Positions 27,242-36,377 of a DNA stretch of 64,000 nucleotides are shown here, piece after piece (position 1 is the first letter of the stretch; the number at the start of each line of letters is the position of its first letter). The translations under genes and the position numbers were made by a program. The stretch is from the NCBI GenBank assembly GCA_947456815.1, contig CANGTL010000009.1, positions 1 through 64,000 on the forward strand, in the 5' to 3' direction. The stretch is from Flavobacteriaceae bacterium (GTDB lineage: Bacteria > Bacteroidota > Bacteroidia > Flavobacteriales > Flavobacteriaceae). Below the pieces are notes generated by a model that did no database searches, was not told the DNA's origin, and was given only the letters and a program-made list of their open reading frames with translations.

Positions 27242-28041
27242 CACAAATCAGTATTTTAGGTTGTGGCTGGCTGGGTCTACCATTGGCACGAAAGTTAATT
27301 CAATATGGATGTGCAGTTAAAGGCTCAACTACTTCAGTCGACAAACTGACATTACTACAGCGTTCTGATATTATTCCATATAAAATTGCTATTTCTTCCA
27401 AAGAAATTGATGGTCCAATTTCCGCGTTATTAGACAACTCTGACGTATTAATTATTGATATTCCGCCTAAACTTCGTGGGGTCGAAAAGGACGATTTCGT
27501 TTCAAAAATTCAAGTACTAATTCCGAATATAGAAAAATCAAGTGTTTCAAAAGTAATTTTTGTGAGTTCAACTTCTGTGTATGGAGATGTCGATCACCAA
27601 GTAACGGAAGACTCTGTTCATGAACCTGCTACTGAAAGCGGAAGGCAATTGTTAGCCTCGGAGTTCTTATTAAAAGACAACGCTAATTTTCAAACTACAG
27701 TTGTTCGTTTCGGTGGATTAATCGGAGAAGATCGACATCCTATTCATTTCTTAGCTGGAAGAAAAAACATTGAAAATCCTGACGCACCAATTAATCTTAT
27801 TCACCTAGAAGATTGTATCGGAATCATCTCTAGTATTATTGAACAAGATTGTTGGGATGAAACTTTTAATGCTGTGACCCCTTTTCATCCTTCAAGGAAA
27901 GAATATTATTCGCAAAAAGCCCTTGAGATGAACTTAGATTTGCCAGAATTTGATGTTGATTCTATTTCAAGTGGGAAAACTATTTCAAGTGATAAAGTTC
28001 AAAATGTTCTTAAATACGAATTCAAAATAAACCCACTTTGA
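27238..28041 (+). CDS. NAD(P)-binding SDR/epimerase-like protein (YeeZ-like)
   Basis: The 267-residue protein begins with ISILGCGWLGLPLARKL, a Rossmann GxGxxG motif, and has FVSSTSVYGD, the usual Ser/Tyr region of atypical short-chain dehydrogenases. It lacks a clear YxxxK, so it may be an atypical member. The start overlaps the M28 stop by 4 bases (ATGA), indicating translational coupling. The substrate is unknown. Confidence 0.8.
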   Translation: MTQISILGCGWLGLPLARKLIQYGCAVKGSTTSVDKLTLLQRSDIIPYKIAISSKEIDGPISALLDNSDVLIIDIPPKLRGVEKDDFVSKIQVLIPNIEKSSVSKVIFVSSTSVYGDVDHQVTEDSVHEPATESGRQLLASEFLLKDNANFQTTVVRFGGLIGEDRHPIHFLAGRKNIENPDAPINLIHLEDCIGIISSIIEQDCWDETFNAVTPFHPSRKEYYSQKALEMNLDLPEFDVDSISSGKTISSDKVQNVLKYEFKINPL

Positions 28042-28042
28042 T

Positions 28043-28972
28043 TTGAGAGCAAAGATAAAAAAAGCGGTTTCGTCAAAAATTGACGCCATCGGATTGCCAA
28101 TTCTCGCCTTGTGCTGGGTAAGTTTTTTCTGGGGAACCACGTGGATTGCCTCAAAAGAAGGCGTGAAACACATGCCTCCCATGCAGCTTGTAGCGATTAG
28201 ACAATTTCTCGGCGGAATTCTGTACGTAGGTTACTTTCTCATTAAAAAAACACCTTGGCCCAAACGGCAGCAGTGGCGAACGATTCTTATTTTAAGTTTA
28301 CTCAATTTTGTGTTGAGTAATGGATTGAGTACCTGGGGAATCAAATATATCAGTAGCGGATTAGGTGCTATTCTTGGTGCAATTTTCCCGATTTGGATTG
28401 TCATCATTATGTATTTCCGAGGTGAAAAACTAAATTCAAAAGCGGTATTTGGAATTGCCACTTGCTTTTTTGGCGTCTGTATTATTTTCTATGAACATTT
28501 GAAAGACTTTCTCGATCCAAATTTTAGTTTTGGTATTTTTTTGTCTTTAATCGCGACGCTTACATGGGCATTTGGCACTTTATACACAAAGAAAAAAGCA
28601 GCGAGTTTTAATCCATATTTTAGTTTGGGATTGCAGATGCTCATTTCGAGCTTATCGTTATTCGCGGTTATTGGCGCCACTGGAAACACGATTCCTTTAA
28701 CTGATATTCCTTCCAATTCATGGTGGTCGATTGCGTATTTAGTGATTATTGGTTCTGTCTTGACTTTTATCGCGTTTATATATGCCTTACAAAAACTGCC
28801 CGCGGAAATCAATAGTATTTATGCTTACATTAATCCTGTTGTCGCTGTGATATTAGGTGCAATTATATTCAATGAACCCTTAACTATGTATATCGCCAGC
28901 GGCGGATTTATCGTACTTGTTGGATTATATTTGGTCAATTTAGCGCTGAGAAAAAAAACAAATCCAATTTAA
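28043..28972 (+). CDS. EamA/DMT-family exporter
   Basis: The 309-residue protein has ten hydrophobic helices in two EamA repeats (about 20-150 and 165-300), with CWVSFFWGTTWIASKEGV early and VVAVILGAIIFNEPLT late, the typical drug/metabolite transporter pattern. It would export amino acids or other metabolites. The start is taken as TTG at 28043, one base after the upstream stop; the first ATG codon lies after helix 1 and would remove conserved residues. It lies between the SDR and the S9 peptidase genes in one operon. Confidence 0.88.
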   Translation: MRAKIKKAVSSKIDAIGLPILALCWVSFFWGTTWIASKEGVKHMPPMQLVAIRQFLGGILYVGYFLIKKTPWPKRQQWRTILILSLLNFVLSNGLSTWGIKYISSGLGAILGAIFPIWIVIIMYFRGEKLNSKAVFGIATCFFGVCIIFYEHLKDFLDPNFSFGIFLSLIATLTWAFGTLYTKKKAASFNPYFSLGLQMLISSLSLFAVIGATGNTIPLTDIPSNSWWSIAYLVIIGSVLTFIAFIYALQKLPAEINSIYAYINPVVAVILGAIIFNEPLTMYIASGGFIVLVGLYLVNLALRKKTNPI

Positions 28973-28984
28973 TTTTTCACTATT

Positions 28985-30931
28985 ATGAAACTATTTCAAT
29001 ACACTTTACTGTTGGTCATCTTAAGTTCAACTTCTGCCTTTGCACAAGAAAAGAAAGATGCTGTTGCTCCCAATGAGAACTTGATTACAGAAAACATTCC
29101 GGAAATTTCGAAAGACTTGGCAAACAAAGTAAAAAAGTACACAGAAGCACGAGGCGCAACATTGGCAGCGGTACATCCCATTACCAATGAAATTGTTGTT
29201 TCAACACGTTTCGGAGCGACACCACAATTGCATCACGTAAAAAAACCGCTAGGCGACCGAACTCAAATTACCTTTTTTGACGAACCTATTAGCAATGCTG
29301 TTTTTGAACCTACAAAAGGGGAATATTTGATTTATTCGGCTGACGCAAGTGGCAATGAATTTGGACAATTGTATAAACTCGACTTAAAAACACTCGAATC
29401 AACCATGTTAACTCCTGGCGGCCGATCGCAAAACGGCGGTGTTACTTGGCGCAAAGACGGAAAAGGGTTTTATTATTCATCAACCAAGCGAAATGGTAAA
29501 GATCGCGACATCTATTTTTTGGATCCCGAAAATCCTGCTAGCGAGAAGTTAGTATTGGAGGTAAAAGGCGGCGGTTGGGGTATTTCTGACATTTCCTCTG
29601 ACTTTTCAAAATTACTTATTAGAGAGTCCATTTCCGCGAATGAATCTTATGTTTGGTTGTTAGAAATTGAAACGGGAAAACTTACGGAAGTAACCGATAG
29701 AAAAACGCCGAATATATTGCAAAGTGGCGCCAGTTTTTCAAAAAATAACAATGAAATTTGGCTTATGTCTGATAAAGACAATGAGTTTGAACGTTTGGGA
29801 ACATTTGATTTAACGACGAAAAAATTTACATTTTACACGAATTCTATTCCTTGGAATGTTCAAAATTATACGCTTTCAGAAGATCAAAAAACTTTGGTTT
29901 TCACCACCAACGAGGCGGGCTCTAGCAAGATGTATATCATGGACACTGCTACAAAATTATTCAATGAAGTCAAAAGTTTACCTCCAGGTTTACTTAGTTC
30001 CATGCGATTTACTTCTGATGATTCCGCTATTTTCTTTACGCAATCTACTGCAAAATCAGCTTCAGACGTATTCAAGTTGGTGCTGAAAACTGGAGAAATT
30101 ACCCGCTGGACTAAAAGCGAATTGGGTCAAATTCAAGAATCAGACATTTCCTTACCCAAAGCTATTTCATGGAAATCTTTTGACAAACTAACCATTACTG
30201 GATTTTATTATCCCGCTTCTACAAAGTTTAAAGGAAAAAGACCAGTCGTAATCAATATTCATGGCGGTCCAGAAGGGCAATCAATGGCTTCTTTTTTAGG
30301 TGCCAATAATTATTACACTAACGAAATGGGCGTGGCACTTATCGCTCCCAATGTTCGAGGTTCCTCCGGTTTTGGAAAAACATTTTTAACCAAAGACAAT
30401 GGGTATTTACGAGAAGATTCTGTGAAAGATATTGGCGCATTACTAGATTGGATTGCCTTACAGCCAGAACTTGACAAAGATAAAATTATGATTATGGGCG
30501 GAAGTTATGGCGGTTACATGTCGCTAGCAACGGCTTTTCATTATGCGGATCGAATTAAATGCTCTATAGATGTGGTAGGTATTTCCAACTTCAATACATT
30601 CTTAAAAAACACGGAAGACTACCGTCGTGATTTACGAAGAGTAGAATATGGCGACGAAAGAATTCCAGAAATGTCTGCGTTCATGGAAAAAATTGCGCCC
30701 ATCAACAATGTCGACAAGATCAAGAAGCCTATCTTTATTATTCAAGGAAAAAACGACCCAAGAGTGCCACTTTCTGAAGCAACTCAAATGCGTGATAAAT
30801 TGAAAAGTAACGGAAATATTGTCTGGTATTTAGAAGCCATCGATGAAGGACATGGTTTTAAAAGGAAACCCAATGTTGATTTTCAAAGACTGGCTGTCAT
30901 TCGATTTATGGAAGAATATCTATTGAAATAA
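28985..30931 (+). CDS. Secreted S9-family prolyl oligopeptidase-like peptidase
   Basis: The 648-residue protein has a signal peptide (MKLFQYTLLLVILSSTSAFAQ), a beta-propeller region with WD/TolB-like repeats (about 70-390) and a C-terminal alpha/beta hydrolase domain. The catalytic triad is seen as Ser in GGSYGGY (near 506), Asp in GKNDPRVPL (near 590) and His in DEGHGF (near 622). It would cleave short peptides in the periplasm. It is the last gene of the run that begins at 24484, 12 bases after the exporter gene, and a strong terminator follows. Confidence 0.93.
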   Translation: MKLFQYTLLLVILSSTSAFAQEKKDAVAPNENLITENIPEISKDLANKVKKYTEARGATLAAVHPITNEIVVSTRFGATPQLHHVKKPLGDRTQITFFDEPISNAVFEPTKGEYLIYSADASGNEFGQLYKLDLKTLESTMLTPGGRSQNGGVTWRKDGKGFYYSSTKRNGKDRDIYFLDPENPASEKLVLEVKGGGWGISDISSDFSKLLIRESISANESYVWLLEIETGKLTEVTDRKTPNILQSGASFSKNNNEIWLMSDKDNEFERLGTFDLTTKKFTFYTNSIPWNVQNYTLSEDQKTLVFTTNEAGSSKMYIMDTATKLFNEVKSLPPGLLSSMRFTSDDSAIFFTQSTAKSASDVFKLVLKTGEITRWTKSELGQIQESDISLPKAISWKSFDKLTITGFYYPASTKFKGKRPVVINIHGGPEGQSMASFLGANNYYTNEMGVALIAPNVRGSSGFGKTFLTKDNGYLREDSVKDIGALLDWIALQPELDKDKIMIMGGSYGGYMSLATAFHYADRIKCSIDVVGISNFNTFLKNTEDYRRDLRRVEYGDERIPEMSAFMEKIAPINNVDKIKKPIFIIQGKNDPRVPLSEATQMRDKLKSNGNIVWYLEAIDEGHGFKRKPNVDFQRLAVIRFMEEYLLK

Positions 30932-30935
30932 AACA

Positions 30936-30963
30936 AAAACCCCATCAGTATTGACGGGGTTTT
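30936..30963. terminator. Bidirectional terminator between the S9 and M13 peptidase genes
   Basis: AAAACCCCATCA and TGACGGGGTTTT form a 12-bp stem with one mismatch and a 4-base loop. It ends the plus-strand operon and the convergent minus-strand peptidase gene. Confidence 0.9.
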
Positions 30964-30974
30964 CGTTTATGATT

Positions 30975-33041
30975 TTACCAGATTTTCACTCGCTTTTCTG
31001 GAGCGAGATACATTTTATCTCCAGGTTTAATGTCAAACGCTTTATAAAAAGCATCAACATTCAATAACGGTAAATAACCTCTGATCTGCTCCGGCGAATG
31101 CGGATCTGTTTTTACTTGTGTTTTTAAAGCCTCTTCCCTAGATTTGCTTCTCCAAACCGTAGCCCAAGAAATAAAGAATCTCTGTTCAGGAGTAAAACCG
31201 TCAATCAGCGGCTGCTTGGGTTGCGATTTCAAATACATTTGCAATCCGTCGTAAGCTGCGTTCACACCACCTAAATCTCCTATGTTCTCGCCCAAAGTAA
31301 ACTTCCCATCTACATTTACACCAGGCAATACTTCCACCGCGCTATATTGATCCGCTAACGAAGCTCCAAGTGCTTCAAATTGTTTCAAGTCTTCTTCTGT
31401 CCACCAGTCAACTAGATTTCCGTCAGCGTTGTAACGCGCCCCGGAATCATCAAATCCGTGTGAAATTTCATGCCCGATAACAGCACCGATTGCGCCATAA
31501 TTCACAGCCTCATCTGCTTGATAATTGTAAAATGGGGTTTGTAAGATTGCAGCAGGAAAAACAATTTCGTTATACGATGGATTGTAATAAGCATTTACGG
31601 TTTGTGGCGACATAAACCACTCTGTTTTATCAACCGGTTTGTCTAATTTTTGCATATCATCATTGAAACTCCATAATGAAATGGCATTGACATTTTCAAA
31701 ATAACCACCGCCTTCGTTTGCAGCTTTTATATTTAATGAGGCATAATCTTCCCATTTATCTGGATAACCAATTTTGATAATTAGCTTATCCAGTTTTTGA
31801 ATTGCCTTTACTTTTGTTGCTGCGGACATCCATGTAAGAGCATTAATCCTAACTTTGTATGCCGCTATAACGTTTTGAATCATTTTCTCCGCTTTAGCCT
31901 TAGCTTCTGGCGGGAACATTTTGTCTACATATAACTTACCTAATGCCTCACCAATAGAATTATTCACCGTTTGTAATGCACGTTCTTCGAGTGGTCTCCT
32001 TTTCAAAATTCCATTTAAAGTTGTTCCATAAAAATCGAAATTTGCCTCACCAATCTTGTTTGATAATTGACCTGCAGTTCTATTCAACAATGCCCATCGC
32101 ATATATTGCTTGCAATCTTCCACTTTATTCGAAGCAAAAATCGTTTGCAAAGCTTGCATATAGAGGGGTTGTGATACGATGATGGTGTCGATTTTTTTGA
32201 ATCCTAATCCTGAAAAATAATCTACCCAATTAACAGCTGGAACCATTTTTTGTAATTCTGGCAGCGTCATTGGATTGTATTGTTTTCTACCGTCTCTGCG
32301 CTCGACTCTATTGAGTCTCGGTTTGGACATTTCTATTTCGAGATCAAGTACTTTCTGAGCTTTGATGAGATTATTTGCAGGTGTATCATCTTGAAAGAAA
32401 GCAAACATCTTAGCCAAATGCGTGACATACTTTTCGCGTTTTTCTTTCATATCTTTCTCTTCCGAAATATAGTAGTCTTGATCCGGCAGACCCAATCTCC
32501 CGGGCATCAAATTAACCGAATTCTTATTACTGTCTTTATCGTCGGCGCCAATTCCTATTGAGAAAAATCCAATGCCGCCAATAGGTTCCATTTCAATCAT
32601 TAGTTTGAGTAGGTCTTCGTTGTTTTTAATCGCGTTGATTTTCTCCAAATACTTTTTAATTGGATTAATTCCTTGTGCATTTCTAGAAACTGTATCAATA
32701 ATGGACTTATAAAAAGTTACTGTCTTCCCTTGGTCGGAATCAGCTGTGTATTTAGGATTATTAACCGCGTCTTTCAAAATATTCAGCGCGTCTTTTTCTG
32801 TTTTTTCAAATAGAATATAACTACTTCCATAAGAAGTTTTGTCACTGGGAATTTCAGTTTTGTCTAACCAAGCGCCATTTACATAGCGATAAAAATCGTC
32901 GTTTGGTTTAACTTTTTGATCCATGTCAGAAACATTAATTCCTGGATTTGTTTTCTTTTTCTCTGTTTGTCCATTAACGAACGTGGAGCCAAGTAGCAAC
33001 ATCATCAACAGCAGAAAATAATTTTTAGTTTGTGTATTCAT
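30975..33041 (-). CDS. M13-family (neprilysin-like) metallopeptidase
   Basis: The ATG at 33041 gives 688 residues and a signal peptide (NYFLLLMMLLLGSTFVNGQ); a frame open 62 codons further upstream lacks such a start. The mature head DMDQKVKPNDDFYRYVNGAW, the zinc site IGHEISHGFDDSG (near residue 527) and the second motif GENIGDLGG, which supplies the third ligand, are diagnostic of family M13. The final W is typical too. It would be a periplasmic or surface oligopeptidase. It stands alone, convergent with the S9 gene. Confidence 0.94.
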   Translation of the reverse strand: MNTQTKNYFLLLMMLLLGSTFVNGQTEKKKTNPGINVSDMDQKVKPNDDFYRYVNGAWLDKTEIPSDKTSYGSSYILFEKTEKDALNILKDAVNNPKYTADSDQGKTVTFYKSIIDTVSRNAQGINPIKKYLEKINAIKNNEDLLKLMIEMEPIGGIGFFSIGIGADDKDSNKNSVNLMPGRLGLPDQDYYISEEKDMKEKREKYVTHLAKMFAFFQDDTPANNLIKAQKVLDLEIEMSKPRLNRVERRDGRKQYNPMTLPELQKMVPAVNWVDYFSGLGFKKIDTIIVSQPLYMQALQTIFASNKVEDCKQYMRWALLNRTAGQLSNKIGEANFDFYGTTLNGILKRRPLEERALQTVNNSIGEALGKLYVDKMFPPEAKAKAEKMIQNVIAAYKVRINALTWMSAATKVKAIQKLDKLIIKIGYPDKWEDYASLNIKAANEGGGYFENVNAISLWSFNDDMQKLDKPVDKTEWFMSPQTVNAYYNPSYNEIVFPAAILQTPFYNYQADEAVNYGAIGAVIGHEISHGFDDSGARYNADGNLVDWWTEEDLKQFEALGASLADQYSAVEVLPGVNVDGKFTLGENIGDLGGVNAAYDGLQMYLKSQPKQPLIDGFTPEQRFFISWATVWRSKSREEALKTQVKTDPHSPEQIRGYLPLLNVDAFYKAFDIKPGDKMYLAPEKRVKIW

Positions 33042-33142
33042 AAGGAAGATTTTAGTTGGGAGTAAAACTAACTTAAATAATTTTAAAGTCCCAAATGAAA
33101 ATAAGATACTGTTAAATTGAAAGCGTATATGTCTTGAATTAT

Positions 33143-33150
33143 TACTTTTG
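33143..33150 (+). promoter_or_regulatory. -7 element (TACTTTTG) for the SCO gene
   Basis: TACTTTTG lies 15 bases before the ATG at 33166, and it overlaps an alternative TTG start at 33148, which argues for the ATG at 33166. A TTG at 33117-33119 is a possible but loosely spaced -33. Confidence 0.5.
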
Positions 33151-33165
33151 TTACAAATTATTACT

Positions 33166-33834
33166 ATGCTCGATTTCTTAAAAAAATTCCGAATCTTCTT
33201 CGGAATCATGACAGTGTTTTCCATCATTATTATTTTCTTGTTTTACCAAGCTTTAAAGCCCAAAAAAACATTGCCTATATTTAATCCCGCCGATGTTAAT
33301 CCTGAGCTGGTTGACAGCACGGTGCAGTATGTTCAAAAATATCACACTATCGCCGATTTTAGATTTACGAATCAAAATGGAAAAACAGTTACGCAAAAAG
33401 ACTACGAAGGAAAAATTTATGTGGCAGATTTTTTCTTTACCACTTGCGGTTCTATTTGTCCGATTATGACCACCAATATGGTTGATGTACAAAAAGCATT
33501 TGCAAATAATCCGAAGGTTATGTTGCTATCACACACTGTCTTTCCCGAAAATGATTCGGTACCAGTACTAAAAGCATACGCCATCAAGAAAGGTGTAAAT
33601 GATAAGAAATGGAATCTTGTTACAGGTGATAAGAAAGCGATTTATACGATGGCAAGAAAATCATATCTAGCGGTAAAGCTGGGAAAACCTTCTGAAATAT
33701 ACGATATGGTTCATACTGAGAACTTTGTATTGGTAGACCAAAAAAGACGAGTTCGAGGTTTTTATGACGGAACCAAAAAAGCAGAAATTCAAAGGCTAAT
33801 TGATGATGTCAATTGGCTGCTTACGCAAGAATAA
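33166..33834 (+). CDS. SCO1/SenC-family copper chaperone-like protein
   Basis: The 222-residue protein has one N-terminal membrane anchor (about 10-27) and a thioredoxin-like domain. The copper-binding set is complete: Cys94 and Cys98 in TTCGSICPI and His183 in MVHTENFVLVD. SCO proteins mature the CuA site of cytochrome c oxidase or act as periplasmic thiol reductases. Oxidase genes are not in the window. The start is set after the -7 element, shortening the open frame by six codons. Confidence 0.93.
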   Translation: MLDFLKKFRIFFGIMTVFSIIIIFLFYQALKPKKTLPIFNPADVNPELVDSTVQYVQKYHTIADFRFTNQNGKTVTQKDYEGKIYVADFFFTTCGSICPIMTTNMVDVQKAFANNPKVMLLSHTVFPENDSVPVLKAYAIKKGVNDKKWNLVTGDKKAIYTMARKSYLAVKLGKPSEIYDMVHTENFVLVDQKRRVRGFYDGTKKAEIQRLIDDVNWLLTQE

Positions 33835-33883
33835 AGTACAACTTTTATTAGTAATATATGCCTGATGATTCTATTTTTATATT

Positions 33884-33917
33884 TACTTTTGCAATCTTAA
33901 TTCAATCTAAATAAGAT
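33884..33917 (+). promoter_or_regulatory. feoA promoter (-7 TACTTTTG) with downstream imperfect dyad
   Basis: TACTTTTG lies at 33884-33891. Just after it ATCTTAATT (33894-33902) and AAATAAGAT (33909-33917) form an imperfect inverted repeat over the leader. The right half contains TCTAAATAAGA, identical to 11 bases upstream of the TonB receptor gene, a candidate metal-regulator site. Confidence 0.5.
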
Positions 33918-34160
33918 TTGAAAACTACCATTTCCAGTTTAAAAAAAGGGGAAAAAGCACGTATCGAAGCTTTTGACGTAGAATCCGTTCCATTAAAGTT
34001 GTTGGAAATGGGTTGCTTGCCAGGAAATGTAGTCGAGTTACTTCAAATAGCTCCTTTTGGCGATCCATTATACCTGAATATTAACGGTTGTCATCTCGCA
34101 ATTCGCTTGGAAACTGCGCGCGAAATTGAAGTCACTCTTTTGAAAAAAGATGTTTTATGA
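33918..34160 (+). CDS. feoA: FeoA, ferrous iron transport accessory protein
   Basis: The 80-residue protein has an SH3-like FeoA domain: ISSLKKGEKARI at the start, LLEMGCLPGNVVELLQIAPFGDPL in the middle and NINGCHLAIRLETAREI at the end. It assists the FeoB transporter. The start is TTG at 33918; it yields the normal length with no ATG candidates close by. The stop overlaps the feoB start by 4 bases. Confidence 0.93.
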   Translation: MKTTISSLKKGEKARIEAFDVESVPLKLLEMGCLPGNVVELLQIAPFGDPLYLNINGCHLAIRLETAREIEVTLLKKDVL

Positions 34161-36259
34161 AAAGTAAACAAAACATCAATGTTGCCTTAATTGGAAATCC
34201 AAATACTGGAAAAACTTCCGTATTTAATCAGCTTACAGGTCTCAACCAACAAGTGGGGAATTATCCAGGTATCACCGTTGAAAAAAAAATCGGATTCTGC
34301 AAATTACCCAATAACATCAAAGCCAACATTCTAGATCTACCTGGAACATACAGTCTAAATGCAAGTTCAATTGATGAAAATGTTGTTATCGAGTTATTAT
34401 TAAATAGGAATGACAAGCTATTTCCAGACGTAGCGCTTTTGATTACCGATGTTGAAAATCTAAAGAGAAATTTACTTCTTTTTACCCAAATTAAAGACCT
34501 TGAAATCCCAACGATTCTGGTCATTAATATGGCAGACAGAATGAAATATAAGGGAATTTCGCTCGATATTCCATTATTAGAAGAAAAGCTAAAAACCAAA
34601 ATAGCATTAGTTAGCTCGCGCAAAGGGCTTGGAATTGAAGAATTAAAAAATCTAATCGTCCAGTACAAATCCATTTCAACAGCGCCATGCTTAAATGCCT
34701 CTTCGATTGATCCTGTTTATTTTGAAAATCTACGCAAAACTTTCCCAAATCAGTTATTGTACAAACTTTGGTTAGTAATTACGCAAGACGTTAACTTCTT
34801 AAATCTTGATCGAAATGAAATTCGAGGTTCTTTCACTAAATCACATGCTGATCTAAAACGCTTGCAACAAAAAGAAACAATCAAACGCTATCAGTTTATC
34901 AATGATGTCTTGAAAGAAGGACAGCAAATTGATACCGCCAATGCAAAAGATTTTCGAAGCAAACTCGATCGTGTTTTGACCCATAAATTTTGGGGTTACG
35001 TGATTTTCTTTTTGATTCTATCGGTAATTTTCCAATCTATTTTTGATTGGTCTAAAATCCCGATGGATGCCATAGATAGTGCTTTTGCCAACTTAAGTGC
35101 TTTGGCAAGCGAGAAATTACCTTCTGGCGTTTTGACAAATTTAATTGCGCAAGGCATTATTCCGGGTATCGGTGGGATTTTGATTTTCATTCCACAAATT
35201 GCTTTTCTATTTATGTTTATTTCGATTCTTGAAGAAAGTGGTTATATGAGTCGCGTGGTGTTCTTGATGGACAAAATCATGCGTCGATTTGGGCTTTCTG
35301 GAAAAAGTGTCGTGCCATTAATTTCAGGCACTGCTTGCGCTATTCCGGCGATTATGGCGACACGAAATATCGAAAACTGGAAAGAACGCCTCATCACCAT
35401 TTTGGTGACGCCATTTACAACTTGTTCCGCGCGATTACCTGTTTATGCGATTATAATTGCATTAGTCATTCCGGATCAGTATGTATTGGGAATTATTAAC
35501 TTACAAGGATTGACATTAATGTTGTTGTATCTTATAGGATTTGGCTCTGCGATTTTTTCAGCGTACCTATTAAATAAAGTGTTGAAAATAAAAGGCAAAA
35601 CGTATTTCGTCATTGAAATGCCAAATTACAAACTACCACTTTTTAAAAATGTTTTCATAAACGTGATAGAAAAAACCAAGGCATTTGTGTTTGGCGCTGG
35701 TAAAATTATTCTAGCGATTTCAATTGTATTGTGGTTTTTAGCATCTAATGGACCAGGTGAAGAATTTAATAATGCCGAAAACCTCATCAAAGAAAAACAT
35801 GCTAAAGAAGCAATATCTCATATTCAATTAGACAATGAAGTGGCTTCTCAAAAATTGGAGAACTCGTATATTGGTTTGATGGGCAAATCCATCGAGCCCG
35901 TGATTTCACCACTTGGATACGATTGGAAAATAGGAATTGCTGTAATTAGTTCATTTGCCGCTCGTGAAGTTTTTGTTGGCACCTTAGCAACCATTTACAG
36001 CGTGGGAGATACCGACAACGAAAGTACTATCAAAAACAAAATGCAAGCAGAAATCAACCCTATAACCGGCAAAAAAGTATTCAACTTTGCCTCTGGAGTT
36101 TCATTGTTGCTTTTCTATGCCTTTGCTATGCAGTGCGCTAGCACTTTAGCGATAACCAAAAAAGAAACCAACTCATGGAAATGGCCGTTGGCACAACTTA
36201 TTTTTATGAGTAGTTTGGCCTATGTTGTAGCTTTACTGGCGTATCAAGTTATAAAATAA
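34157..36259 (+). CDS. feoB: FeoB, ferrous iron transporter with GTPase domain
   Basis: The 700-residue protein has an N-terminal G domain (G1 GNPNTGKT, G3 DLPGTYSL, G4 NMAD), a helical regulatory linker, and two Gate domains with about eight membrane helices, including GYMSRVVFLMD and SGTACAIPAIMATR. It imports Fe2+ across the inner membrane. Length matches the family. It is coupled to feoA and followed by a TonB receptor with its own promoter. Confidence 0.97.
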   Translation: MKSKQNINVALIGNPNTGKTSVFNQLTGLNQQVGNYPGITVEKKIGFCKLPNNIKANILDLPGTYSLNASSIDENVVIELLLNRNDKLFPDVALLITDVENLKRNLLLFTQIKDLEIPTILVINMADRMKYKGISLDIPLLEEKLKTKIALVSSRKGLGIEELKNLIVQYKSISTAPCLNASSIDPVYFENLRKTFPNQLLYKLWLVITQDVNFLNLDRNEIRGSFTKSHADLKRLQQKETIKRYQFINDVLKEGQQIDTANAKDFRSKLDRVLTHKFWGYVIFFLILSVIFQSIFDWSKIPMDAIDSAFANLSALASEKLPSGVLTNLIAQGIIPGIGGILIFIPQIAFLFMFISILEESGYMSRVVFLMDKIMRRFGLSGKSVVPLISGTACAIPAIMATRNIENWKERLITILVTPFTTCSARLPVYAIIIALVIPDQYVLGIINLQGLTLMLLYLIGFGSAIFSAYLLNKVLKIKGKTYFVIEMPNYKLPLFKNVFINVIEKTKAFVFGAGKIILAISIVLWFLASNGPGEEFNNAENLIKEKHAKEAISHIQLDNEVASQKLENSYIGLMGKSIEPVISPLGYDWKIGIAVISSFAAREVFVGTLATIYSVGDTDNESTIKNKMQAEINPITGKKVFNFASGVSLLLFYAFAMQCASTLAITKKETNSWKWPLAQLIFMSSLAYVVALLAYQVIK

Positions 36260-36310
36260 TAGCATATATTATCTGAATTTACCATAACACAAGTCAAAAT
36301 TTAAATTTTA

Positions 36311-36352
36311 TTATTTTTAATTTGTCTAAATAAGAATTAGCGTTTATATTTG
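36311..36352 (+). promoter_or_regulatory. TonB-receptor promoter with candidate metal-regulator site
   Basis: A -33 TTG (36322-36324) and -7 TATATTTG (36345-36352) are spaced by 20 bases. The -33 lies inside TTATTTTTAATTTGTCTAAATAA (36311-36333 in two parts: arms TTATTTTTA and CTAAATAA). The central TTTGTCTAAA is identical to 41958-41967 by the Nramp gene. Confidence 0.55.
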
Positions 36353-36377
36353 CCAAAATTTTATTCGCTAAACGATT

